DNA of 64,000 bases from Virgibacillus sp. MSJ-26. Lineage in GTDB: Bacteria > Bacillota > Bacilli > Bacillales > Amphibacillaceae. The stretch covers positions 186,001 to 250,000 of the forward strand of contig NZ_JAHLPW010000002.1 in assembly GCF_018918075.1 (NCBI RefSeq), in the 5' to 3' direction. Shown one piece after another: positions 43,764 through 52,102 of the stretch. The notes under the pieces are model-generated. The model was given only the letters and a program-made list of their open reading frames with translations, ran no database searches and was not told where the DNA came from. Numbering within the stretch: the first letter of the stretch is position 1; each line of letters begins with the position of its first letter. The translations under genes and the position numbers were made by a program.

Positions 43764-44456
43764 TCAACTCTCTCCCTTCTCGATCTCAACATCATTAAAT
43801 TCTACTGACTTCATGAGACTTTTTACTTTATGCTCAATAGCATCTAAATCATAAGAACAATTTTCGTTCGGTTTATCACACTTTATACTAATAATATATC
43901 TTAATGATTGATTGCTTTTCTTTGATTTAATTAATCCGAAAAAGTTATACCAAGTTGCTTTTTTATCTTCAACTTTGACTGTTTCTTCTAAAGTCGCAAA
44001 ATAAATAGTGTTATCTAAGTGGTCTAGTTTTTCATAATCGCCTTCATAATTTACAGAACTTGATAACAAATACAGCAGCCTCTCCGTTTCTCTAGCTTTT
44101 TGAAAGTGATTGTAAGTAGAAATAACAGCATAGGAGGATGATAATTCATTTTCGTTTTCAGCATACCGTAATCGCTCAAAAGTTCGTTTGTTTCTTTCGT
44201 AAAACCTTTTACTTAGTCTCGCATTTTCCGGAAACTTCATCGTATATCCACCAGTTTTCGATTCAAATTCATAATAACCTTCTTCCACAGGTTCTTTGGA
44301 TGCCATAAATTCCCTAGTAAAATCATCTTGAAAAGCAGTCACATCCGGCAAGTCTTTCGGATCCATGTCCGCAACGTCCTTTTCCATGAATCCACAACCG
44401 CCGATTATTAAAATAATAAGTACACTGACAAATAAATATAAAGACCTTTTCATCAA
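43764..44456 (-). CDS. lipoprotein, tandem family copy 2
   Basis: 230 aa. Signal SLYLFVSVLIILIIGGCGF, lipobox IGGC. The N-terminal 60 residues are nearly identical to copy 1 (MEKDVADMDPKDLPDVTAFQ, DDFTREFMASKEPVEEGYYE), then divergence is higher in the middle (NENELSSSYAVISTYNHFQK) and identity rises again at the end (CSYDLDAIEHKVKSLMKSVE). Middle-region diversification fits an immunity family recognising different toxins (inference). It has its own conserved upstream block with RBS hairpin. Confidence 0.75.
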   Translation of the reverse strand: MMKRSLYLFVSVLIILIIGGCGFMEKDVADMDPKDLPDVTAFQDDFTREFMASKEPVEEGYYEFESKTGGYTMKFPENARLSKRFYERNKRTFERLRYAENENELSSSYAVISTYNHFQKARETERLLYLLSSSVNYEGDYEKLDHLDNTIYFATLEETVKVEDKKATWYNFFGLIKSKKSNQSLRYIISIKCDKPNENCSYDLDAIEHKVKSLMKSVEFNDVEIEKGES

Positions 44457-44610
44457 GGAGAATCTCCTTTCGTATTGTTTTTTTCACCTTAGAAACAGAG
44501 GTATCATTATTGAAAAGGGAAGAGCAGGGGGGGGAACTTATTATTATCTATAACAGTTGGTGTTGATCAGTTTATCAAGTCTCTTTTATAGACTCTGAAA
44601 ATACTCCCAC

Positions 44611-45300
44611 TTAACCCTCTCCACCCTCAAGCTCCACATCATTAAATTCTACCGACTTCATAAGACTTTTTACTTTGTGCTCAATAGCATCTAAATCATA
44701 AGAACAGTCTCCATTTGGTTCTTCGCATTTAACACTATAAATATATTCCAGCGATTGATTACTCTTATTCGATATAACTGTTCCAAAAAATTCATACCAG
44801 GTTGTTTCTTCATTCCGTGTGGTAGACTCAGATGTAGCAAAGAAAATGGTATGGTTTTCATGTGTAAACTCTTCGTATTCCCCCTCAAAATTTACTGCTC
44901 TCGACAATAAATTTAATAGTCGACTGCTATCTTTTTCTTTATGGAAGTTATCATAGGTAGCAATAACATAGTAGGGAATATTGCTGTTCTCTTGGTTTAT
45001 TTCTTCTCCAAAACTAAAGCGCTCAAATGTATCCTTTTTCCTTTCATAAAACCCTTTACTCATTAATGCATTCTCCGGAAAATTCATCGTATATCCACCC
45101 GTCTTCGATTCAAATTCGTAATAACCGTCTTCAACAGGCTCGGTGGATGTCATAAATTCTCTGGTGAAATCATCTTGAAAAGCACTGACATCAGGCAAGT
45201 CTTTCGGATCCATATCCGCAACGTTCTTTTCCATGAATCCACAACCGCCAATTAAAATAATACCGCCACTTACAAATAAATATAAAATCTTTTTCATCAA
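44611..45300 (-). CDS. lipoprotein, tandem family copy 3
   Basis: 229 aa. Signal KKILYLFVSGGIILIGGCGF, lipobox IGGC. Same blocks as the other copies (MEKNVADMDPKDLPDVSAFQ; FESKTGGYTMNFPENALM; YYVIATYDNFHKEKDSSRLL; DLDAIEHKVKSLMKSVEFND). Most upstream member of the minus-strand array; the divergently transcribed PadR gene starts ~240 nt away. Confidence 0.75.
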   Translation of the reverse strand: MMKKILYLFVSGGIILIGGCGFMEKNVADMDPKDLPDVSAFQDDFTREFMTSTEPVEDGYYEFESKTGGYTMNFPENALMSKGFYERKKDTFERFSFGEEINQENSNIPYYVIATYDNFHKEKDSSRLLNLLSRAVNFEGEYEEFTHENHTIFFATSESTTRNEETTWYEFFGTVISNKSNQSLEYIYSVKCEEPNGDCSYDLDAIEHKVKSLMKSVEFNDVELEGGEG

Positions 45301-45469
45301 GGAGAAACTCCTCCTATATTGGTGTTTTTTCCTTATATTATCATACCAATTAAGGAAAAAGATTAATAAAGAAGGAAGCAGCTTAAATTGATACTTTTAG
45401 ACTAATGCTTTCCTAAAATAAGAGGAGTGTGTTTTATTCTTTTTACAGCTAGACAGTTGTATCGCATTA

Positions 45470-45498
45470 TGATATATTTTTATTAAACACATATATCA
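45470..45498. promoter_or_regulatory. inverted repeat upstream of the PadR gene
   Basis: TGATATAT (45470-45477) and ATATATCA (45491-45498) form a perfect 8-bp inverted repeat with 13-nt spacer, ~40 nt before the chosen start. It is a candidate autoregulatory PadR operator; the AT content makes chance occurrence possible. Confidence 0.3.
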
Positions 45499-45537
45499 CT
45501 TTACGATATGATCAAGATGAATACAGAAGGTGATGGA

Positions 45538-45855
45538 TTGGGAAAAACTGAGCAATTAACGGATACGATGTTCTACATCATGGCTGCATTAACGAAGCCG
45601 AGGCATGGGTACGCGATTATGAGTTTGATTGAAAAGACGACGGAGGGAGTCGTCACCATCGGCCCAGCCTCAATGTATACCATTATAAAAAAACTACTCA
45701 AACAAGAATGGATTTATCTACATGATAGTTCCGGCGCACGGCGAAAAGTATATCAACTGACGGATAAAGGCAGAAGGGTTTTAGAAGAAGATTTCAAAGT
45801 GAGAAAACGACTCATTCAATTAGCTGAAAAAGGATTAAAGGGGGAGGAAGTATGA
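45538..45855 (+). CDS. PadR family transcriptional regulator
   Basis: 105 aa from TTG 45538, placed 5 nt after AGAAGGTGATGG; ATG 45508 is in frame but has no RBS. PadR winged helix: TDTMFYIMAALTKPRHGYAI, VTIGPASMYTIIKKLLKQEW, then wing RKVYQLTDKGRRVLEEDF. PadR proteins commonly pair with a small membrane protein whose gene follows; here the stop overlaps the start of a DUF2812 gene (ATGA), so the two form one unit. A decayed copy exists near 40.1 kb. Confidence 0.88.
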   Translation: MGKTEQLTDTMFYIMAALTKPRHGYAIMSLIEKTTEGVVTIGPASMYTIIKKLLKQEWIYLHDSSGARRKVYQLTDKGRRVLEEDFKVRKRLIQLAEKGLKGEEV

Positions 45856-46568
45856 CAAAACGTAAGTACATTACGTCCGGTGGATTAGCTTTTTCCGAGC
45901 AAAAAGATATGGAAAAACTCCGCCGATATTCTTTAAAAGGATGGCATGTGAAAAAATTTAAATTTATGGGATACACACTTGAAAAAGGGGAGAGCACCGA
46001 CTATATCTACAGCATAGATTACCGCTCCTTGAATAAAGGCGAAGACGACGATTACTATGATTTTTTCTCCTCCGCGGGTTGGACAAACGTCACCTCGGAA
46101 GGCGATATTCATTTATTTAGGGCCCATCCAGGCACGAAACCTATTTATACAGACCGCGACACAACGGTGTCTAAATATGAAAATTCCAGTCGCTTCATGA
46201 ATAAGCTCGCCATTCCGCTTATCATAATGACAGTATTGATGTGGCTCGGAACGGTGCTCACGTCAGGCATCTCACATACAGTATTCCTGACCATAGCCCT
46301 TATTCTAACCGTTTTAGCCATCCCGACCACATGGACAGTGATCGCTACTTATAACAACAAATGGAAAGTAGAAGAAAAGAAAGGACGCGTCAATTTCACG
46401 CGGGCAGTGCCATATTTACTGCTCATCATTGCGACCACGACACTCGCGCTTGGTGGAGACAAAGGCCTAATCATAAGCGTCCTATCATCCACCATCATCG
46501 GAGCCGTCGCCTTTCCAACCGCCATATGGCTCATCATGTCCCTATATCACAAAGTCCGCCAAAACTAA
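45852..46568 (+). CDS. DUF2812 membrane protein
   Basis: 238 aa. The N-terminal ~100 residues form a DUF2812 domain (EKLRRYSLKGWHVKKFKFMG; YIYSIDYRSLNKGEDDDYYD; GWTNVTSEGDIHLFRA), followed by four hydrophobic helices (~117-235). DUF2812 proteins are typically encoded next to PadR regulators and probably report on membrane or envelope state; the mechanism is not established. GGGGGAGGAAG precedes the ATG, within the padR 3' end. Confidence 0.85.
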   Translation: MTKRKYITSGGLAFSEQKDMEKLRRYSLKGWHVKKFKFMGYTLEKGESTDYIYSIDYRSLNKGEDDDYYDFFSSAGWTNVTSEGDIHLFRAHPGTKPIYTDRDTTVSKYENSSRFMNKLAIPLIIMTVLMWLGTVLTSGISHTVFLTIALILTVLAIPTTWTVIATYNNKWKVEEKKGRVNFTRAVPYLLLIIATTTLALGGDKGLIISVLSSTIIGAVAFPTAIWLIMSLYHKVRQN

Positions 46569-46587
46569 AAATAAAATCACAAACGTA

Positions 46588-46612
46588 GGGAAAGGGGAAA
46601 CCCTTTCCCTTC
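46588..46612 (+). terminator. hairpin after the DUF2812 gene
   Basis: GGGAAAGGG / CCCTTTCCC stem with GAAA loop, followed by only a weak T-rich stretch. Plausible terminator. Confidence 0.6.
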
Positions 46613-46634
46613 ATTAATTTTAAGTCAAAACCCC

Positions 46635-46862
46635 ACCACTCATTCGCGCGGGAACTCCCCCCGGTCGCGCGGCTTCACCCTCAACTCGCGCGGGATCCGC
46701 CTCAGGTCGCGCGGCCTCACCCTCAACTCGCGCAGGAACCGCCTCAGGTCGAGCACCAGCCACGTCAACTCGAGCAGTGCATCTCTCTGCCATTCGGTTG
46801 ATACTCCCGCTCACTCGGTCCGCGCCCACCTCTACTCGGCCACTCCTGCTCACTCTCGCAAT
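46635..46862. repeat. 21-nt periodic array G
   Basis: Cores at 46644, 46665, 46686, 46707, 46728, 46749 and 46770 with exact 21-nt spacing, then a 3-nt phase shift (46794, 46815, 46836, 46856) in a decayed end. Core changes from TCGCGC to TCGAGC along the array. It separates the PadR-DUF2812 unit from the LCP gene. Confidence 0.87.
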
Positions 46863-46916
46863 CCCCCACTTCAACAAATATCTATCAGGTTTCTAGTAAA
46901 AAAGTCATAAAGAGAC

Positions 46917-46945
46917 TGTTTTTTACCAGAAAAGGGTGGTATAAT
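46917..46945 (+). promoter_or_regulatory. promoter candidate for the LCP gene
   Basis: TGGTATAAT extended -10 at 46937-46945, with a weak TGTTTT at the -35 position 17 bp upstream. The ATG follows after ~160 nt of AT-rich leader without visible riboswitch structure. Confidence 0.55.
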
Positions 46946-47103
46946 GTCACATAGTGAACGAGCAACCTAAACTGTATTTATGTAAGCTTATATCACTAAA
47001 CCATTCATTAAAGTAATCAGTAACTAACAACATCATTCAATACGAAAGTAAAAACACCAAAAAAATAAAACCAAAACGTTCATTTAATATGAGGTGAAAG
47101 AAT

Positions 47104-48027
47104 ATGGGGAAAAGTAAAAAAGGAAAGTCGAGAAAGCTTTGGTTGAAGATTCCGCTAGCCATTATATTAGTAGTATTTCTAGCAGTAGGTGGCTACGCAT
47201 ACTCAGTCTATCATAACGCTAAAAAAACAGTGGATAGTAGAATTCATGAACCAGTTTCTTCTATAGATACTGGTAAAACGAGAGGTAAAATGAAAAATAC
47301 CGAACCACTGAATATATTACTTATGGGAATTGACTCTGATTCAACTGAGGGAGGACGTTCCGATGCACTCATGGTCCTAACACTTGATCCAAATGATGAG
47401 CAAATGCAACTTGTCAGCATCCCTCGTGATACGCGAACTGAGATTGCCGGTAAAGGCGTAGAAGATAAAATAAACCACGCCTATGCGTTCGGCGGCAGCG
47501 ACATGGCAGTAGATACAGTAGAGAATTTTCTAGATATTGAACTCGATTATTACGTCCGTATCAATATGGCTGGCTTCAAGCAGCTCGTTGATGAGTTGGG
47601 GACCATCACAGTGAATAATGACGTCGAGTGGAGTGACGGAGAGTATGATTTCAACTTTGGGCCAACCGAGATGGACGGAGAAAAAACAATGGCTTTCGTC
47701 CGCATGCGTAAACAAGATCCGGACGGGGATTTTGGACGCACTAAACGTCAACGCCAAGTGATTGAAGGAATAGTTAATAAAGGTGCTTCAGCAGCTTCAG
47801 TCACAAAGTTAAATTCTCTCATCGATGTTTTAGGAAAAAACATGGGTAGCAATATGAAATTCTCTGACATGAAAAGCCTTTTATCCGACTATCGCGGAGC
47901 ACGTAAGAAATTTGTCGATTACCAAATGAAAGGCGAAGGTCAAAAAATAGATGGTATCTATTACTTAATTGTCGATGACGAGGAAGTGGAGAAAGTCCAT
48001 GATCTCATAGTGGATTTCGGCTCATAA
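47104..48027 (+). CDS. LytR-CpsA-Psr (LCP) family glycopolymer transferase
   Basis: 307 aa. One N-terminal membrane anchor (KIPLAIILVVFLAVGGYAYS, ~16-35), then the extracytoplasmic LCP domain: ILLMGIDSDSTEGGRSDALM with the conserved Arg-Ser-Asp, LVSIPRDTRTEIAGKG with the catalytic Arg-Asp-Thr-Arg, KINHAYAFGG, and FVRMRKQDPDGDFGRTKRQR. It attaches teichoic acids or capsular polymers from lipid carriers to peptidoglycan. Its place at the head of the polysaccharide locus suggests attachment of that polymer. GAGGTGAAAG upstream. Confidence 0.94.
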   Translation: MGKSKKGKSRKLWLKIPLAIILVVFLAVGGYAYSVYHNAKKTVDSRIHEPVSSIDTGKTRGKMKNTEPLNILLMGIDSDSTEGGRSDALMVLTLDPNDEQMQLVSIPRDTRTEIAGKGVEDKINHAYAFGGSDMAVDTVENFLDIELDYYVRINMAGFKQLVDELGTITVNNDVEWSDGEYDFNFGPTEMDGEKTMAFVRMRKQDPDGDFGRTKRQRQVIEGIVNKGASAASVTKLNSLIDVLGKNMGSNMKFSDMKSLLSDYRGARKKFVDYQMKGEGQKIDGIYYLIVDDEEVEKVHDLIVDFGS

Positions 48028-48041
48028 CTCATAAAAAACTT

Positions 48042-48096
48042 AATGGTTACTGATTTGAAGAGATTAAACCCTCTTCAACTTCAGTAACTATTTTTA
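48042..48096 (+). terminator. terminator after the LCP gene
   Basis: Long imperfect stem AATGGTTACTGATTTGAAGAG / CTCTTCAACTTCAGTAACTATT followed by TTTT. Confidence 0.85.
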
Positions 48097-48197
48097 TGAA
48101 AAAAATAAAATAATACACTAAATCCAACATGGTATCTTACCTAGTCACGCAAGTTTTAAAATAATGGTAAAAATATCAGCCTTTATTTAATAAAACA

Positions 48198-48206
48198 TGC
48201 TATAAT
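48198..48206 (+). promoter_or_regulatory. extended -10 promoter candidate for the CpsB gene
   Basis: TGCTATAAT, a TGn-extended -10, ~140 nt before the start codon; the -35 region is poor. Confidence 0.5.
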
Positions 48207-48348
48207 AAGGGTATAAAGTCCTATTTTGAAATGGAAAGTCAACTATCGATTTATTTTTTTGAAATATTGCGTCTCTTAAGGTAGGGTAATGTTATCGGGG
48301 GAATTTGCCAATTCCTTATGAAAAGTATTTAGTTAGGAAGTGAATCTA

Positions 48349-49113
48349 TTGATCGATATCCATAGTCATATCTTACCAGGAATTGATGATGGCGCAAAAA
48401 CGGAAGAAGAGAGTCTGAAAATGGCGAGAGCGGCGGTAGCAGAAGGAATTCACACAATTATTGCTACACCACACCATAAAAATGGTCACTTCAACAATGA
48501 AGGGAGCACCATCTATTTACAAGTTGAAATTCTTCGACAATTATTCGCACGGCACGACATTCCACTAACACTCCTTCCGGGCCAAGAGACTCGGATTTAT
48601 GGCGAAATGGTTGAAGGACTTCAAAACGGCGAAATACTATCATTAAATGAAACAAAATATGTTCATGTAGAATTTCCATTTAGAGAAGTGCCACGCTACG
48701 CTGAACAACTCTTTTATGGTTTGCAGTTAGAAGGCTATGTCCCTATTATTGTTCATCCAGAGCGAAACAGTGAACTTCAAGAGCATCCAAATAAATTATA
48801 TGATTTTGTCCGTAAAGGTGTTCTAACACAAGTGACAGCGGCCAGTATGATTGGGAAGTTCGGCAAAGACGCACAAAAATTCACTCACCAATTAATCGAT
48901 GCTAATCTCACTCATTTTATAGCATCAGATGCACACAACACCACAACACGTGGATTTTGCATGGCAGAAGCTCATCAAGAATTGGGACAAAAGTTCGGAA
49001 ATGAAGCATTCTATATGTTTCTGGAAAATGGTCACTTGCTTATTGAGGGGAAAAATGTCAACAAACTTGAACCCCAACCAATAAAAAAGAAAAAGTTCTT
49101 CGGTTTATTTTAA
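48349..49113 (+). CDS. CpsB/CapC-type PHP tyrosine phosphatase
   Basis: 254 aa from TTG 48349, where TTAGGAAGTG is 7 nt upstream; GTG 48340 overlaps that RBS. PHP metal-binding motifs: IDIHSHILPGIDDGAKTEEE at the N-terminus, TPHHKNGHF, LPGQETRIYG, IIVHPERNSELQ, and ASDAHNTTTRG. YwqE/CpsB enzymes dephosphorylate the BY-kinase and its targets and thereby tune polysaccharide length. Its kinase is at 28383, not beside it as in most loci. Confidence 0.93.
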   Translation: MIDIHSHILPGIDDGAKTEEESLKMARAAVAEGIHTIIATPHHKNGHFNNEGSTIYLQVEILRQLFARHDIPLTLLPGQETRIYGEMVEGLQNGEILSLNETKYVHVEFPFREVPRYAEQLFYGLQLEGYVPIIVHPERNSELQEHPNKLYDFVRKGVLTQVTAASMIGKFGKDAQKFTHQLIDANLTHFIASDAHNTTTRGFCMAEAHQELGQKFGNEAFYMFLENGHLLIEGKNVNKLEPQPIKKKKFFGLF

Positions 49114-49293
49114 CATTTATAAAACTTAATAAAAACCCCTATATCATGCATACAACACACTCCTAGGGGGGCTTATCTGAAAAGGTATACAAATAAACGT
49201 AGTACCTTTGGGCTATAATAGTAATAGTAGTTTTTTAAGAGGACCAGTATTAAATAACTAGCTGGGAATCCATACATTAAGGGGGAGACTTGT

Positions 49294-49971
49294 ATGATTC
49301 GTGTGTTGTTAGCAGAGAGCCAATTATTATTCCAAGACGCTTTACGATTGACTTTAGAAGCTAAAGAAGGGATTTCCATTGTGGATGCCGCGGATAATGG
49401 CATTGAAGCGGTGGAAAAGGTTATTCAATATCAGCCCGACGTTATCTTAATGAATTTCCATCTGACTGAAAAAGATGGTGTCCAAGCCACTAAAGAAATA
49501 AAAGAAGCTAATCCAGAAACAAAGGTGATTCTACTCACATCAGAATACGAAGAAGATAATTTAATTAAAGGACTTATTTACGGTGCTGACGGTATCTTAC
49601 ATAATAAAATAGAATCAGATAGCCTTGAAAGAGCCATCAAGACAGTCAATGAAGGAGATACTTTTCTATCCAAAGACATAGCCAATGGACTCAGACACGA
49701 AATATATAAACTCTTCATCAATAAAAAAGAATTACTGCATGAAGCACTAGAGCGAGAAAATATCTTTTTAACATCACGAGAATTAGACGTCGCTGATTTG
49801 TTTCGGTTCGGCCTCAATAATGAACAAATTGCTAAAAGACTCTCGTTGAGCGAAGGAACAATTAAAAACTATATCAGCAATATTTATCAAGCACTCGGTA
49901 TCCATAATAGAAGTGAAGCGATTGAATACATTTATCAATTACTCAAAAAAGTAGACAAAAGTTATTTTTAA
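49294..49971 (+). CDS. NarL/FixJ-type response regulator with degenerate receiver
   Basis: 225 aa. Receiver domain (~1-115) and LuxR helix-turn-helix (~160-220; LTSRELDVADLFRFGLNNEQ, LSLSEGTIKNYISNIYQALG). The phospho-acceptor position reads DVILMN54FHLTEKDG: Asp is replaced by Asn, and the acidic pocket DD is ES (VLLAESQ). Thr82 and Lys105 are kept. No histidine kinase gene is adjacent. It is probably a phosphorylation-independent regulator of the surrounding polysaccharide genes (inference). GGGGGAGA lies 7 nt upstream of the ATG. Confidence 0.88.
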   Translation: MIRVLLAESQLLFQDALRLTLEAKEGISIVDAADNGIEAVEKVIQYQPDVILMNFHLTEKDGVQATKEIKEANPETKVILLTSEYEEDNLIKGLIYGADGILHNKIESDSLERAIKTVNEGDTFLSKDIANGLRHEIYKLFINKKELLHEALERENIFLTSRELDVADLFRFGLNNEQIAKRLSLSEGTIKNYISNIYQALGIHNRSEAIEYIYQLLKKVDKSYF

Positions 49972-50268
49972 CAACTTGGGTTTAATTACCAAAAGTCACT
50001 TAACTTATGACTGGTTATTTAGTATGATTGAAGATGCGTCTGAAAAGTGCCAAAACATGTCAAAAACGAACAAGATTTATTTCTATGATTACTTAATGAC
50101 AAAAAAGCATTATATGTAAAATATTAAGGTTGAAGAGTATATGCAAACTAAGTAATGACATAGAAGCCTGTTCTTCCGAAGTGTTCTGCTGTACACATAA
50201 TCCAAGTTTACTAGACGCGTAAAAGGGAAAACCCAGTACAACAATACGCAAAGAAAGGAGCCAAAAAC

Positions 50269-52098
50269 ATGACATATCGAAAACGACTCACCCTACTCGT
50301 ATTACTAGATTCATTGATTGTGAGTTTCGCAATATTCGCAGCCACATGGATAGTCTACCCTAACATTGATAACTACAACACCACTATCTTAATTATCACA
50401 GCACTCGCCCTACTCACATTTCATCACTTATTTGCATTCATATATAAATTATATAATAAAGTATGGGCGTACGCCAGTGTCGGCGAACTATTCGCCATCG
50501 TCAAAGCTATCACATTATCTATTATATCAGCAGCTATCGTCCAATTCTTAATCAATGACTTCACAATCTATCGAAGAGCACTCATCGTCACCTGGCTCTT
50601 ACATATCATTTTAATCGGAGGTTCACGCTTTGCCTGGCGCGTTGTCCGCGATCGTTACATCGTCTCAAACAAAGGTAAAATGCGCACACTCATCGTCGGC
50701 GCAGGCTCAGCCGGCACCATGATCGCAAGACAACTTAAAAATAACCATGACGACGCCGAACTCCTACCCGTCGCATTCGTAGACGACGACATCAGCAAAC
50801 AACGCATGGAAATGTACGGCGTTCCCGTCCTCGGACGAATCAAAGACATCCCAATAATTGTCGAAAATCACAACATCGAACACGTCGTCATCGCCATCCC
50901 GTCACTCAAGAACGGCGAACTCAATAAAATCGTGACCAAATGCAACGAAACAAGTGCCAAAGTCAAAATGATCCCGAAGATAGAGGACCTCATGACAGGC
51001 AAAGTTTCCGTCAGTCATTTAAAAAACGTCGAAGTAGAGGACTTGCTCGGGAGGGACCCTGTCGAACTCGACATCAACTCCATCTCCCAAGACGTGACGG
51101 CTAAAACCGTCCTCGTCACAGGCGCAGGAGGCTCGATTGGTTCCGAACTTTGTCGTCAGTTGATGCGTTTCACACCAGAAAGAATCGTCCTCGTCGGGCA
51201 CGGCGAGTTCAGCATTTATTCAATTGATATGGAACTAAAACAAACATATGGACAAGCTAATATCGAAATTATTCCTGTCATCGGCGATGTGCAAGACCGT
51301 GATCGCATCTTTGAAATTATTGATACATACCAGCCAACGGTCATTTATCATGCAGCCGCACATAAACACGTGCCGTTAATGGAGTATAATCCAAAAGAAG
51401 CCATCAAAAATAACGTCATCGGCACGAAAAATGTCGCAGAAGCAGCTGACACCTTCGGCGTCGGAGCATTCGTACTCATTTCATCCGACAAAGCTGTCAA
51501 CCCAACAAACGTCATGGGCGCCACAAAACGAGTCGCTGAAATGGTCATTCAAAACTTAGCAAAAGTGAGCAAAACGAAATTTGTCGCCGTCCGATTCGGA
51601 AACGTGCTCGGTAGCCGTGGAAGCGTCATTCCGTTATTCAAAAAACAAATCGAACGAGGCGGTCCAGTTACCGTCACACACCCTGAGATGACTCGATACT
51701 TCATGACTATTCCAGAAGCATCAAGACTTGTTATTCAAGCGAGTACGCTGGCGCATGGTGGGGAAATTTTTGTGCTTGATATGGGTGAACCTGTGAAAAT
51801 TGTAGATTTAGCCAAGAATCTTATCAGACTTTCAGGCTATACGGAGGAAGAAATTCCAATTAACTTCTCAGGCATCAGACCAGGAGAAAAGATGTATGAA
51901 GAACTGCTCAACGAAAATGAAGTCCATCCGGATGAAGTTTATGAGAAAATTTATGTTGGTAGAACGGTAGACATAGATTTTGATATGGTCAAAGGACTGA
52001 TTAAGCATCTAGAAACTTATCAGACTGAGGAATTAAAAGAAACGTTGATGCGAATTGTTTATATGGAAAAGACGCTGAAGGCAGTGAAGGAGAGTTAA
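50269..52098 (+). CDS. CapD/EpsC-type nucleoside-diphosphate sugar 4,6-dehydratase
   Basis: 609 aa. Four N-terminal membrane helices (~7-120), a CoA-binding-like Rossmann domain ([16 protein letters not shown], ~140), and a C-terminal SDR domain with NAD motif [18 protein letters not shown] (~283-300). The catalytic site is of the membrane-bound 4,6-dehydratase type ([18 protein letters not shown], with K in place of the usual Tyr motif residues as in FlaA1/CapD/PglF relatives). It converts UDP-GlcNAc to the 4-keto-6-deoxy sugar for the first polymer residue. First gene of the biosynthetic operon; GAAAGGAG upstream. 49972-50268 contains no gene. Confidence 0.92.
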   Translation: MTYRKRLTLLVLLDSLIVSFAIFAATWIVYPNIDNYNTTILIITALALLTFHHLFAFIYKLYNKVWAYASVGELFAIVKAITLSIISAAIVQFLINDFTIYRRALIVTWLLHIILIGGSRFAWRVVRDRYIVSNKGKMRTLIVGAGSAGTMIARQLKNNHDDAELLPVAFVDDDISKQRMEMYGVPVLGRIKDIPIIVENHNIEHVVIAIPSLKNGELNKIVTKCNETSAKVKMIPKIEDLMTGKVSVSHLKNVEVEDLLGRDPVELDINSISQDVTAKTVLVTGAGGSIGSELCRQLMRFTPERIVLVGHGEFSIYSIDMELKQTYGQANIEIIPVIGDVQDRDRIFEIIDTYQPTVIYHAAAHKHVPLMEYNPKEAIKNNVIGTKNVAEAADTFGVGAFVLISSDKAVNPTNVMGATKRVAEMVIQNLAKVSKTKFVAVRFGNVLGSRGSVIPLFKKQIERGGPVTVTHPEMTRYFMTIPEASRLVIQASTLAHGGEIFVLDMGEPVKIVDLAKNLIRLSGYTEEEIPINFSGIRPGEKMYEELLNENEVHPDEVYEKIYVGRTVDIDFDMVKGLIKHLETYQTEELKETLMRIVYMEKTLKAVKES

Positions 52099-52102
52099 AG
52101 CA

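Noticed and set aside
46361-46588. 75-codon ORF overlapping the DUF2812 gene end
   Set aside because: No RBS or family; the DUF2812 frame with membrane helices explains the region.
49135-49176. Terminator between the CpsB gene and the response regulator
   Set aside because: CCCCTA / TAGGGG can pair but the loop is over 20 nt and no T-run follows.
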